Shown here in pieces: positions 1 to 13,300 of a DNA stretch of 64,000 nt (position 1 is the first letter of the stretch; each line of letters starts with the position of its first letter). The DNA comes from Heligmosomoides polygyrus polygyrus (Eukaryota; Nematoda; Chromadorea; Rhabditida; Heligmosomidae). The position numbers were made by a program, and so were the translations under genes. Below the pieces are notes generated by a model. The model saw only the letters and a list, made by a program, of their open reading frames with translations, searched no databases and was not told the origin of the DNA. Location: contig OX377206.1 of assembly GCA_947396885.1 (NCBI GenBank), positions 18,595,114 to 18,659,113 on the forward strand, written 5' to 3'.

Positions 1-545
1 AGCAATCATGTAGTGCGTTAAAAGACTGGATCGCGCCATGCACTCGAAAACAAGTCGCAATGTTTCTGTGAGTGATAGTGTAAATAATGCTTACATGCTG
101 CAAGAAAGTTTTACAATTGTTTATGCTGCACTGTTTGCACGTGGTGAAACCGCGCAAGCGTAAATTTTGCTATCAATCGATTGAAAAAGTTTCGGACAGG
201 AGCATGGCGCAGTCTCTGTTTCGGCAATAAAAAAATGGCCGCCTTTCTGCTCCTCAAAACAAACCTTACATCATTGTTTTTCCTCAAAATTTTTTAAAAT
301 AAAATTTCAAACTATGTGTTCCCTTGTTGGAAATTAAATTAAAACTTGAAAGAAAGTTATACTAAAATTTTCCTTGAACAAAAAATTACTCTAACATTTT
401 TTTGAGAGTCTCTAGTTTAAAGGAGAAGAAACTCATTTCAATTTGGAAGAGTTCGCTTTGATTTCAGAGGTCTTAGACTAGCTTAGAAGAGTGTCTAGTT
501 TGATTTGAAAAGCGTCCAGTTCGACGTAAAAGTGGTATATATAAT
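1..545. mobile_element. TACCATTT-family element, right two-thirds, cut by window edge
   Basis: Interior and right arm are colinear with 48105-48647: GATCGCGCCATGCACTCG, then AAAATTTCAAACTATGTGTT, TTTTCCTTGAACAAAAAATT and the end GTTCGACGTAAAAGTGGTAT. The left arm would lie before base 1. Confidence 0.6.
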
Positions 546-553
546 GTTCTCGT

Positions 554-842
554 GGGCGCGTGGAGCGCAGTCGGAAGAGGCGCCGGCTGTCGCCTGCACC
601 CGATACCAGGTTTCTGGTTCGGATTTCCTGCCCAGGCCAACCAAGCCTTCCATCCCTCCGGGGTCGGTGAATTGGTACCAAACTTGTCTGGGAAGGATAA
701 AGCACTGACTTGTACATCGGCTGGCCACCGCAAGTCATTGTATGGCCAAATACGCATTCAACTCGCCTCCATCCCGTAGAAGTAGAATGCGTAGCGCATC
801 CCAAACAGGATTGAATAACGCCGTCCTTCATCCTTTATCCTA
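554..842 (+). repeat. tRNA-derived SINE (family 1), full-length
   Basis: Reference copy for the family. The head is tRNA-like: GGGCGCGTGGAGCGCAGTCG holds an A box (RGCGCAGTCGG) and GGTTCGGATTTCC holds a B box. Leading GGGCG can pair with the trailing CGCCC just after the B box, as in an acceptor stem. The body (GGTGAATTGGTACC, GCCACCGCAAGTCATTG, GTAGAAGTAGAATGCG) is unrelated to tRNA. The tail ends in CGCCGTCCTT plus short ATCCTTT repeats. RNA polymerase III transcription is expected from the boxes; mobility would need a partner LINE. Confidence 0.88.
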
Positions 843-1187
843 ATGTTCTCGTACTATGTAGTTGTTTGGTCGTTTTGAGATAATCTGTTTGTGCATTTAT
901 TCCCCTTTGCTTTCATCTATTTGCTGGTTCTCTTTCTCATGGTTCTTACCTGTTACCCTACCCTTTAGCCTTGCTGATTCGATGCCTTCGCATAATGCTT
1001 CTTTATTCTTTCTCTATGTTTCTCCGTGTTCTTGGTGCAAAATGACTGTCTTAGGCTGGTTTGAGAGTGCTATAATTATTTCTGCGATCTGATCGCACAT
1101 GCTCCTAGAGAGATTGCTGTGTATGTTATTTCCTTTACACTTGTTTCTTCATGCATAGTATTTAAGAGCAATAAATTCTACGTATGA

Positions 1188-1398
1188 CTCACGTGTGTGA
1201 TGTGCGCTTAAAAAGGCATCGGAGCCGTGGACAATTCTTCACGTGTGTGTTGTGTGTTACGAAACGCGTGATGACGAAATGCCGTGTGTTAGTAACCTGA
1301 ACGTTGTCGGCTATTTAACAGCGTCAGCAGCGTCCATCACGACGTGATATCTCCACTGTCATCGCACGGACGTCGTCGTTATCACGCCGCCGTCAACA
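1188..1398 (+). promoter_or_regulatory. 5' flank of the kinase gene with paired CACGTG boxes
   Basis: An 11-bp word TCACGTGTGTG occurs at about 1188 and again about 50 bp later at 1239; each contains the E-box palindrome CACGTG. A TATTTAA stretch lies near 1312, some 85 bp before the start codon. I see no clear trans-splice acceptor right before the ATG. This is only a plausible promoter; no start site can be read from sequence. Confidence 0.3.
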
Positions 1399-4300
1399 AT
1401 GAATCGTAGACGCCTACCGATTCAACCGCTTAAAAGGGAGCCGGACAGTTTCGAAATGGACGCGCAGAAGGACATGATCATGGATGATTCGGTGGAGAAC
1501 AAGATTATTGGACAGATGTGAGTCGGACTTGAATCTACACCGATAGGACTAGGCCTACATAGCAGGATTAGTCGCGCGCACGACCACAGTAAGACTTTGG
1601 AAATGAAACATTTTGACGAGAGTGACAGCGGTAGCCTGGGTATGAACGAAGTGAAGATGAAGGCTCAGAATTATACAATTTTCACGTCGAATTGGACAAA
1701 TTTCAAGTCAAATTGGACCTTCTTCTAAGCTAGTTTTAAGACTTTTGAAGTCAAAGCGAAATCTTACAAATCGAAACGAACTTCTTCTACGTTAAAGTAG
1801 ATAATACGCCTACCCAACAAGGGAGCATATTGTTTGAAATTTTATATAATTTTCATTGTTGCATCATCCTCATCAGTGTAAATCATCACATTCCTCCACA
1901 TGAACATTGTTTGTACAATGTTCATGAGGAAGAACGATGATTTTAAAGCTTGCTTAAACTAGCAAGGAGGCAGTTATTTTTAGTGCCAAAAAACGAGACT
2001 GTGCCATGTCCTCGACCAAGACGTCGTGATTTTTATGCGATTGAATATCTTATCTGTCTTTATCAAAACTGAATTAAAATTTAGGGACTGTGTTGGACAG
2101 GTATTGCAGAAAACCTCAATGTTAAGTGCTGACACGAGGGTCTCTGAACTAGAGATAAAGGATAGAGGACAAAGGACGGTGTTAATGAATACCATTTGGG
2201 TTGCGCCACGCATTGTACTTCTACGGAATGTCGTGAAGGCGACTGCAATATCTATTTAGCCTACACAATGACTTCCACTGGCCAGCCGATGAATAATTCA
2301 GTGCTTTATACTTCGTAAGAAGTTCTGGTACCAATTCACCGACCACCTGGAAGTTTTGCATGGCCTGGGCGTGAAATTCGAACCAAGACCCTGGGATCAG
2401 ATGTACGCGAAAGCCGAAACCTACTGCTACACTTCGCTTGCCCCCATCTTAACGATGAGAGGAAATAAATAGATGAATAAGTAAATAAATAATAAATTAT
2501 GTATCTTCCAAATTACAACCAGCATTTTCCAGTTTAAGAGCGGCACTCTCTAGGAAGGTCGGAATAAATTTTTTGTTCACGGAAAATTTAATATGACTTT
2601 CCTAGGAAAATTGAATTCACCTGCACCAAAGGATAAGTTTTTTATTTTTAGGGGAAAATAATGGCGTGAAGCTTATTTAAAAGTGGACAAAGGCGGCAAC
2701 TTTAAGTTTATTAAGACGCAAAGTCACGCCAGGCATTCATTGAGCACTCTGCGATTTTTGTTTGATCGATAGTCTAAACACTGCTTACTCGAAACGGCGC
2801 AGTGGAGATATGCGTGAATTCCTTGATTTTGTTTCTATTGTACTGTAAATTAGTGTGTTACCCTCTTAAAACAGATTTTTTGCTATCAAAAGAAAATTTC
2901 GGCGCGCTGAACCAATGCATTTTTGCCTTCTTAGAGAGTGCCCTTGATCTGGAATACGCTCGCCTTGATTTGGAAGGTCAGAAAGGAAGAACCCTTTGGG
3001 CGAACTTAATACATTGGAAATAAGCTTCATAGTGAACAGGCGGACTCTTAGCGCAGGTGGAGGGCAAACTGATAATGGATCATAACTCCGTTCACAAAAG
3101 AGTTGGGCAGATATGAACACATATTTGGAATCCCCGTATCAAGGGTGGGTGCTGACAGACCTGAATGTTACGTGCGGTCAAACAGCACCGGTGGTGTAAT
3201 GCGAACATCGCTGCCCGGAAAGCAGAAGGTGCGGATTAGAGTCCCGCCTGGCGCAAGAGTTTTGATCGCAACAAAACATCCTGTAACAACATATAGCCTC
3301 TCTACCAGCCGCTCCAGGCTTAAGCAAATGTGCTGTAACATATCTGGAATTAGCGTTCGAAGTATCCAGCTTTACGCATCTCATCACCCAGTGCAGTTGT
3401 CACCTGTGGTCGGGTTCATCAACGACTTACGTATCTTTAACGGAGAATTCTAAGCGATAAGCTCAAATAGCGCGGCTTATCGCTCATCATATCGCTTGAT
3501 AAGCCGCGTTATCTGATCTTTTCGCTTACAATTCTCGGTTAAAGTTACGCAAATCGTTGCTGAATCCGGCCCCTGGTGTCGAACTCGTCCTAGAACCGAC
3601 TCGTTATGTGCGCGAAATCGTCCCCTTCTTCCGACCACTATTTGCGCTCATAGAGGGACAGAATAAATACTTCCGGCGTAACATATTTGAGGTTAGGTGA
3701 AGTTACCCCAAAAGTTGAAAAGTTGCATATAAAGGATAAAAAGGATAAAGGACGACGTTACTCAATCCCTTTTTGGGATGCGCCACGCATTATACTTCTA
3801 CGGGATGTCGTGGAGGAGATTCTGAATGCGTATTTGGCCACACAATGGCTTGCGGTGGCCAGCCGATGAACAAGTCAGCGCTCTATGATTCCCAGACAAG
3901 TCTGGTACCAATTCACCAACCCCGGAGGGATGGAAGGCTTGGTTGGCCTGGGCGGGAATTCCAACCAGGAACCTGGTATCGGATGCACGCGAGCCGGCGC
4001 CTCCTCCGACTGCGCTACACGCGCCCAAAAGTTGCATATATTTCATTTCATTTCATTGAAACATGTGGTACAAGCACATGTAAAGCGATCAGCGTGAGCG
4101 CGCTCACCATCGCACCGAGAAAAAGCATCGATGAAATCAATTAGAAAACGAACAAAACAAAGGAATGAATCAACCAAATAGCGGAAAATAGAAAACTTAA
4201 GAAAGGCAAGAAAGCTCTGCGCAAAACGATAAGAAAGGACTATCGAAAACCGCTACGGAAAGCAAAGGGAAACAAGATTTAGTAACTAAGAGTTACTGGG

Positions 4301-7300
4301 GAGATTCAGAGGTATTTTTCTAAAATCCTTTTAAAAGCCGCAACGCTTGTAGGTATAGCAAAACGTTTACTTAACTTGGCGTATTCCGCGCCGGCTCGAC
4401 AGACAAAGTAGTTGGAGCGGACTGAACTCCGGGCCCGAGGAACCCGAAGCTTTACAGCAGCACCCCTCGTTATGGAATCACTCGTCACGAAAAATCTACG
4501 TCCACTCAGATGGACAAGACCGTGCAGCGCTTTGTAAAGCATAATAAGATCGAACTTCTTCCGCCGTGTGGATAGAGGTTCCAAACCTAACTGCAAATTC
4601 CGCACATCATGGTTCGGAATAGAACGGTAGTTTATATGCCTTGACCTGAAGAAAAGTTTTCTAGTGAAGCTGTTCTGGACCCGTTCCAAGGCGTTAATAT
4701 TTTTGATCTTATTTGGACTAAAGACAGGAGTGCCATACTCGAGAATAGGACGGACGTAAATTTTATAGGCTTTGAGGAAGAAATGTTCGTCTTTAGTAGT
4801 TAGGCACCTGAAAAGATTGCATACCCTGCGAGTGGCCTTCGCCGCAACTTCATGACAGTGCTTATCGAAATCTAAGTTATCAGTGATAACGAAACCGAGA
4901 TCCTTAACTTCCGAAACCTGCGATAATTGAACGCCTTCGATAAAATAAGGCATTTTATTATTGTTCTTACCTAAGTGAAGCACTTTAGTTTTATCTTTCG
5001 CTAACGGAAGGCCCCAAGTGTGGGCCCATTTGGCAACTGCCGAGATTGCTTCCTGCAATTTATCCACCCCTCCGGGGTCAGTTACACTATTATAAATTTT
5101 GAGATCATCGGCAAAAGCCTTGCAAGATACCCCAATTGAATTTATAAGTGATGGGATCCCCCTGGTGTAGATGTTGAAGAGAACCGGCGAGAGGACAGAT
5201 CCCTGAGGGACACCACTACATGCAATTTTGGCAGAAGACAAATGGCCCCTGTAGTTGACCCTGAACACACGCTGACATAAAAAGGCTTCTAGCCATATAT
5301 TTACTGAAATCACTTCTAGAAAAAACGTCGTAAAACATGAGAAAAACTTTCGGTGCTCTACTTGGCAACAAATAGTCTAACGTTGCATGGGAGGCACGCT
5401 AAACCAGAATAATCTTTAGGTTCGATTGAAGAACCCAGAACGAGAGCAGTTGCACAGCATGCTGCTCCGAAACACAAAGTATTCATGCGGGCGCGCCAGT
5501 CCTTGTTTTGGTCGGAGAAGGAGAAGGAAGGGTACTGTAGTGGGGAACTCTGTCGAAATCTGCAGGAAGCGTTCGTGACTCCCTCGAATCGATTGTTCTA
5601 GGTACAGTCTGGCGCACAGTAGGTCAATCAGCCGCTCCACCCTTCTGGCATTAGCTGTTTCGGAGTTCACTAGCTGACTGCCGTAAGTCTTGTTGGATAA
5701 GCCAAAGTCGCTTGTAAGTGCCCCTTCAATAACAGATAAAAGTGCTGGTATGAGGATCATCACACGACTGTTTTTTAGCACTATTTACTGAAATTCGTGT
5801 CCAGTTTTTCTGCTGTTTTTGTATTTCTGCTTACCACCTCAGCTAACATGTAATTATTTCGACGTCTATGTTTATTGTTACAATTTGAAGCTTGAGCCAT
5901 CGGCTTATTCTTTACGTGCTCAAGATTTGAAACTTAGTCTTTTTCAGAAGGAACTGCTGAATGGTTCGTGAACACTCCCAACTCTCATTCTCTTCTTGAA
6001 GATAATCGTAATGCCATAGGCGTTACAACGTGATAGCTTCTGCTTTGTTTGGAATGTTTAGTTCGGTGCAACACTGGAGAGGGATCCAACATAATTTTCC
6101 TTTAATTTAGATTTGACATAATTTTGATCTGTTGTTACATCATCACGACATCTAAGCTTGGTTTGGCTAGAGCAAAGCTGTCGGAAGTGAAAGAGATGCA
6201 GGGTAGACCTCCGTTTTAGACTTGACCCTTTAATTTATTTTCGAGACGGTAACAGGGAAGTGCTTGGAGCGATAAGGAAGAAGATGAAGGGATGACTCAC
6301 TAGTAGACCTACCTACTTGCTCACAATTGTTGATCCGTCACTGCTACCTGTTGGTGTATTTGTCAATGATTGTTCAGTGATCAATTTCTCCGTATGGGTT
6401 AGTAATGAAGAAGTCTATGTGCTCTGGGTATTGGGGTGACATCTCCGTTAGCACAAATGTTCGAAGCGGAAGATGACCACCTCACTGTAAAACCAAGTGA
6501 AGGCAGCTGATGATATGTAGAAGCCATGAATAGTTTAGCAATCCTTTGCCAATCGCCAGAACTAAGGGAAACGGTCACAGTGTTGGATAATCTGTTAAAG
6601 ATTAGTACACAAGCCAGGCACACGTTCCACGCTCACGTAGGTCCCTGAATTTCTTGTAAAATGACGCTTCATTATCCTCTATAGGACTTCTCGTTCATTT
6701 GTCGGAACACAATATAAAAAAACGAAACTGTCACATGAAGTTCAGCTTCCATATGAACTATAGCACTACAGCACGACTCCTTACCATATCTAAGTTTGTG
6801 GTGTTCCGCTCTCACCAGGACGAGGTGTGGATCGTCGTGCTAAATACTGGTAGACAGTGCTTAGCCGCGCGCGTGTTCAGAGTCGGAGGAGGCGCCGGCC
6901 GTCGCGTGCACACTTAATCGATGCAGAATTTGAATTCTGCCCAGGTGGGAAGCGAAATACGATAGTGCTCCTCCCTCGAGTCAATTTTCATGTTTCCTTG
7001 GTCTCGCTCTTTATGGCTCTATTTAGTCACACACTCCCGTTCTTTCCGCTTTAGACCCGTGTTGGTCACGGTACAGTTAAATTATAGCGGTGATTGGTCG
7101 ACTGACATACGTATATTTTGGATCTCCCGCTAAGCCCCAGTGGTGCTATGTACCTTAATGATTTCCCATCGATTTAGAATCTCATACTATGAAGGACACG
7201 TCGCACGACCGCAAGAGTTTTGATGAGGTGTTATTAGCAGTGGCAGGAACCCAGTCACGAATCAATTCGATGTGCACGCGATGGCCTGCAGTCCCTGTTG

Positions 7301-10300
7301 CTGCGCTACGATATCATAAACAATACAAGAGAGGAACTACCCCACCACAAAAATTCTTTCTGGAATATAAGTTAATTCCGCAGTAAGAATTGTTCGCGAA
7401 TAGCTTCACTACATCTATTCACGAATCACTGTCGTCGAGACTAAAGCCGAAGTGCTTCTGCTCATGCCGAAAAAGTACTTCTGTATAGTGTAGGCCTCTG
7501 CGTCTGTTAAATAGTATGTCATTTACCCGATTTTGTTATTTTTGCCCTTTTTGCTATGGTGTTGCAGTGGTTGTCATTGAGCAGCTGCATGATGCAAACG
7601 GGAGCAGCTGATAACCAGGCATTAAACTCTTAGCGTCGGCGTAGTGTCAGCGATGACCCACACTGTGATCATTTTTTATTATAAATTTTTATACGTTAAT
7701 CGTATGTTCCTTTTTGGTACCGTGAAAACGTTCACATCAATGAAGGCTTAAGCCATATGTGCCATTCATGCACTAATTTTGGCGAAAATTTCTGAACTTT
7801 AATATATAGCGAACGATAAAGTTAATTGTAGTGCTAGATTAAGAAACTGGAGTGAAGTCTAACACTTCTCAGTCTCCTAAGGAGTGCGCCGTGCGCTGTA
7901 TACAGTTTTCATTTTGAACTGGATGTGCACGGCGCAATCTCTTCACACTAACACCTCTTTGGGTCGGAGCATTTTAGAATGCACTTAAGACAGTGCTTTG
8001 CCCAAATGATTAGAAATTCTAGGCAAATTCTAAATACGCATTTCTTCTTGAATCTCTTATAAAAAATCTGAAATACTTTGATAAATCGTGTATAAGAGAT
8101 TTTTCAGACAAACTTGCTTAGAATAAACGATTGTTGGGCCTTTATTATAAAGTGTTTATTTTGATTCTAGATTTAAAAAGGGATCAGTTCAAGGTGAAAA
8201 TGGTATTAGGTTGGCCGGAAAGTTCTGGCGGTTTTTGTGCCACCGGTTTTCGTTCGTTTATTAATAGAAATCAATATTCAACCTATTTGTACAATGTCTA
8301 ATACGGAATTCTTCGTTCTGTGCGAAAATTGAACGAACTAGACGTTGATGTTCTGTCCCACCCGCCATACTCACCAAATCTTGCACCAACCGACTACCAC
8401 CTTTCGAAGCACTTTCGGAACTTCCTCGCTGGTACATAGAACCTTCGAAAATCAGGAGCACGCAAAAACGGTCTTCACTTTCCGGCCAACCTATTATATT
8501 CCTCTTGGAGGCGACGAAGAGGCGTTGATGAGGGACCAAAGGCGCTTAATCGAAGATAAAAATGGTCGGACAATTCACCTACTAACTTAGGATTGGGGTG
8601 GGTGAAAATTTTGTTTAATCCAGCCGTGGAATCAACCACATTCCTTTGCGGAGAAACGGCGCTTCTTCTCACTGCTCTGTGACAAGTGGGCCTTCTCGTT
8701 AACAACACTAATTCCACCTCATTTCCTAGCATTAATAGTAGCGGGATTGCCCCAAACAACCCGCATACGATGCGGAATGCGGAATTCGGAAACGCACCGT
8801 GAACCGGAATCCGGAGCGGTGAATTCATATGCTGCAGGTCCAGCGGGGATCCCTCCAGCGTCTTTTCCAGAACCTATTAGCTTTACCCAATAGAATTAGG
8901 TATAAATCTATGCATAAAATTATTTAAATAATTACTACGTCATTTACCAAAATTAAAATTACCACCTTCATAGCTCTTCAACAACAGAAAAGACTGCGCT
9001 ACAATCTTGGACTATGGACAACAACATTCAAAAACAACGATAGTTAACAACAACTTAAACATGTTTTGTTTCGCCGCTATCTTCATACAAAACATGTTTA
9101 AAATTAGTTACCCCGAGGCTTATCAGTGAAGAAGGTAACTAATTTACTTAGTTGTTAGCACAGTACGGGATAATATATTATTGTGTTTTTACATATGTGC
9201 TAACAACTAAATTTTACAAATGAAATAAAGTAAGCACACACTATTACACGCTTTTTGATTACAATACAATTGTACAATTGTGTCAAAAAAATCAACAACC
9301 ATCACAAACCTAACTAACTCGTTTTCATTTATTTATTTATTTTTTATATTTTTAGATATATAAATTTTGACAAAATAAACGTGAATAGTGAATTTTTTTA
9401 AAAAGTATATTACTATATAACAAATAAAAATTATAAATAAACGTTTTATATATTTTTTAAATTTTTAATTATTATATTTATTTATGTATTTACGTATTTG
9501 TTTTTTATTTTTTATTTAAAAATATATTAAACGAAACTAATTCGGTATATTAATATAAAACTAAAACTACAAGTCGCAGCAAGCCTTTCTGTCCTTCTAC
9601 GGTTAGGCCAGCGTTTCCATTTTAAAAATCTGTTCAATTACTGTGGATGTTATAAAGGCAACGGAAAGTGGACGGCGCTGAAGAGTTGCACCTGTTGTTC
9701 GTCTTCTGGTTCCAAGTGTGACTGGTGAGGTGACTACGATAGCGAGCGCCAGTGGATTTCGAAACGCGTGCGTAGTACGGGCGGAACAGGGGGCTGGCCG
9801 TAGGGTGGCCAGCAGGTTCCGCGTAGGTCCGTCGTCGTGGTGTTTGTTTGCAGCGTTGTTAAGGGCGCGCTTTTACCTATCCGTACGTAGCATCACTTAT
9901 GTCAGTGGGTTCATCGTTAGATTTTCCATTACGATCACTGCCCTGCTCGGTTAGCTGATAAGGAACCCGTTTAGGAACTACATACGCATGTTCCTCGCTG
10001 ACAAACTGGTGTTCCCGCCGGACACCAGAGAGTACAGGTTCGAGTTCAAGGATCTCGAAGAGCTCGGATCACTCGGAAATGGCAGCTTCGGTACGGTGAA
10101 GAAGATGCGACACAGTTCGACCGGCACGTTGATGGCCGTCAAGGTGCGATTGTGACTTTCGGAAGTCGTACTAACACGCCAAAGAAATCGATAATTACTC
10201 GGAAACCATGGTTTTAACCACTTTATCACGTCTCAGCTAACTGGATTTGATCAAGGTATTTAGATTCCAAAGTTTCTAAAGCTGTATTTGATTCTAGAAT

Positions 10301-13300
10301 TCGCTTCTAAATTCACATTGTTTCTTATTTTCGATTTTTGCCGTTGTTCCTATCTATTTATTTTTTATTCATTTGTTGCACATTGAACTGCGCACATATG
10401 AAGCAGAAAATCATGATCAGAAATGCTACAAATGCAAGAAAAATTAGAAACAAGCTAGTTATAACTACCATGGCGAGAAGCATTTCTTAGAGAAAAAGTG
10501 AAAAGCTTGAAGTTGGAGATTTTCCTCAGCAGATTACTTTTGCTGCTCAGGAGGAAAGAACTAGTTATACTGACGAAAAGGAACAAAAATACATTTTGAT
10601 AGAGTAGGTAACCACATATTTTCTTAGTGCTGCGAAACCTAAAAAAATTCAAATATAGGAAGTGGCCAACGAGTAGCCTAGCGTTTTTTATTATATTAAA
10701 AAGAAATAATTCGTGAATACATTACAAAAAAACAACAAGAACATAAGGTTAGATAAAACGAAAGACCTTGCCGTAAAGACATAATGTTCGCTAAATGTTC
10801 CTTGTTTCTTTCAAGCGTTCAGTTTCTCGCTAATTGTTCTATGAACGAATTGCATCATTGCATGCACTTGTTCTGAACGCTGAGAAAAACCACGCGGTTC
10901 GCCGAGGATTGTCCGAGGGCTCATTAATGTAAGTGTAGTACACAGGCAGTCCGCTTAGGATTATGGTTAACTGAGCTGCCAGCTCTAACTAGTGATGAAA
11001 TTAAAGCTCACTTTTGGTAGCTGTATCCATGGCGTATTTAAAATACTCGTTGTTTACAAGGAAAGGTTGCCCTGTGAGCGGAGTCCAGAACCACAGTTAG
11101 TTTTTGCTGAACGCTCTTTTGAGGACCTGAAAAGGAGGTCTGAAAGTGTGCACGCAACTATCATCAACCTACGACACCCTACGAGGTATGCCTCGGCGGC
11201 GCAGGTGGTAGGAGGGACACCTCATAGAGTTTTAAGTTCGAGTTCGCGTACTGCCGAAGTCTTTGCACATATTAGTTTGTTGTTATTACGCTTTCTCATG
11301 CTCACAGGAGTCAATTTTAGACCATAAATACTTACAACAAATCAAACCTGTCTATTTGCGCATTCATAAGTGCTAGTTTTAAAACACTGCCTATCCGCAC
11401 CATATCATTTATCCGGAAATAAAAAGTCCTGTCTTCTCTTCCTTTTAGTCAACAGTTATGGTACAAAACTATGAAGCAAGTAAAACACAAGCGTTTGTCA
11501 CACCAACATCATCTTACAAAAGCCAGTGAGGAACAAGGACAAGGAATGGTCACTTCTTCTTCGTTGAACGCGCAATCCGTGGGTGTAGAGGAAGGTTCTG
11601 GGTGAACATCGACGTATCCAGCTGCCACCCACGCATATAGCAGACATAGAAACGTCCCATTTTCATTATACTACCTCTAACTTGAACCGCCTCTTCTTCC
11701 TGACAGTCGATATCTCGATATATGGCGTCCAGGAGGAGTCCTTTTATGGCATCCGCAACTGCAATCTCTCTCCTTGTCAGAGATGTGAAATCCAGTGTGA
11801 AGGCGGACAGTAGTCGGCCAGCAACACTTTCAGGTGAGAACGACATTTTTAGCACGCTTATGTACCGACATGTCTCGGGTCCATAATATTCAACCATAAG
11901 GTACGCGTATTTGTTGCAGTTACGGTATTATTTGTGATATGGTATGAAATGGTGGTGGTGCAGATAGGCATTGTAGGAAAACTAGCACTTATGAAGGCGC
12001 AAATAAACAGCCCTGGTTTGTTGTATGCACTGATGGTCTAAAATTGACTCCTGTGAGCATGAGAAAGCGTAATAACAGCAAACTAATAGGTGAAAGAAAT
12101 TCGGCAGTACGCGGACTCGAACTTAAAACCCCTCCGGTCGGCTCCTATGAGGCGTCCCTCCTACTAACTGCGAGCACCTTGTGGAGTGTCGTAGGGGTTG
12201 ATGATAGTTGGCGCCCGCTTTCAGACATCCTTTTCAGGTCTTTAAAAAAGCGTTCAGCAAAAACTAACTGAGATGGATTACGCTCAGGGCACTACATCCT
12301 GCCAAAATAACATCGCAAAAACTCACATTGAGTTGGGAATCTTTCCTTGTTAGGTCTTTTGCACCACTGCATATTCATAAGGATAAAGGATGAAGGACGG
12401 CGCTACTCAATCCCTTTTGGAATACGCCGCGCATTCTGCTTTCTTCGAGATGTCATGGAGGCGGTTTGAATACGTATTGGGCCATACAAGGACTTGCGGT
12501 GGCCAGCCAAAGAACAGTTCAGCACAACAGTTTATCCCTCCCGGGCAAGTCTGGTATGTACCAATTCACCGACCCCGGAGGGATGGAAGGCTTGGTTGTT
12601 CTAGGCAGGAAATCCGAAGCAGGAGCCTGGTATCCGGTGTACGCGACAGCCGGCACCTCCTCGGAGGATGTGTCAGCTATCGTATGCACCTTATTCCGGG
12701 TTCTCAATTCGGATTTCCCGCTCAGGCCAGCTAAGCCTTCTCTCTGTAGGGGATCGATGAATTGGTAACAGACCCGTCGGCAAAAGAAAAAGCTGTCATG
12801 TCCATCGGCTGGCCATTACAAGTCATTGTGAAAGCGAAACACGAACTCAGATTGCCTCCACGACATCGCGTAGAAGTAGAATGCGTGGCGCATCCTAAAC
12901 AATGATTGATTAACGCTGTCCTTTACCATTATCTTCTAAGGCTCGTACGGAGCGCGGGTAACACAGTCTGTGGAGGCGCCTGCTCCGTCATGCACCCCGA
13001 ATCCGTTCATGGCTCGGTGCTTTCCGCCCAGGCCAACCAAGCCTTCCATTCCGAGTTGGTACCAAACACGCATGTGAAGAAAAAAAGCACTGACTTGCCC
13101 ATCGGTTGGACACCGCAAGTCATTGCATTGGCCAGAGTGCGCGTTCAAGTTGGCCTTCACGATACCCCGTAGAGGTAGAGTTTGTGGCGCATCCCAGACA
13201 GGAATTGTTTGGTTAATACCTTCTCTTATTCTATACCTTTTTTAGTTTTGAACGATCGAATCGATGGTCAGTGTTTGTAAGAAATTTAGTGCTTGTCTAC

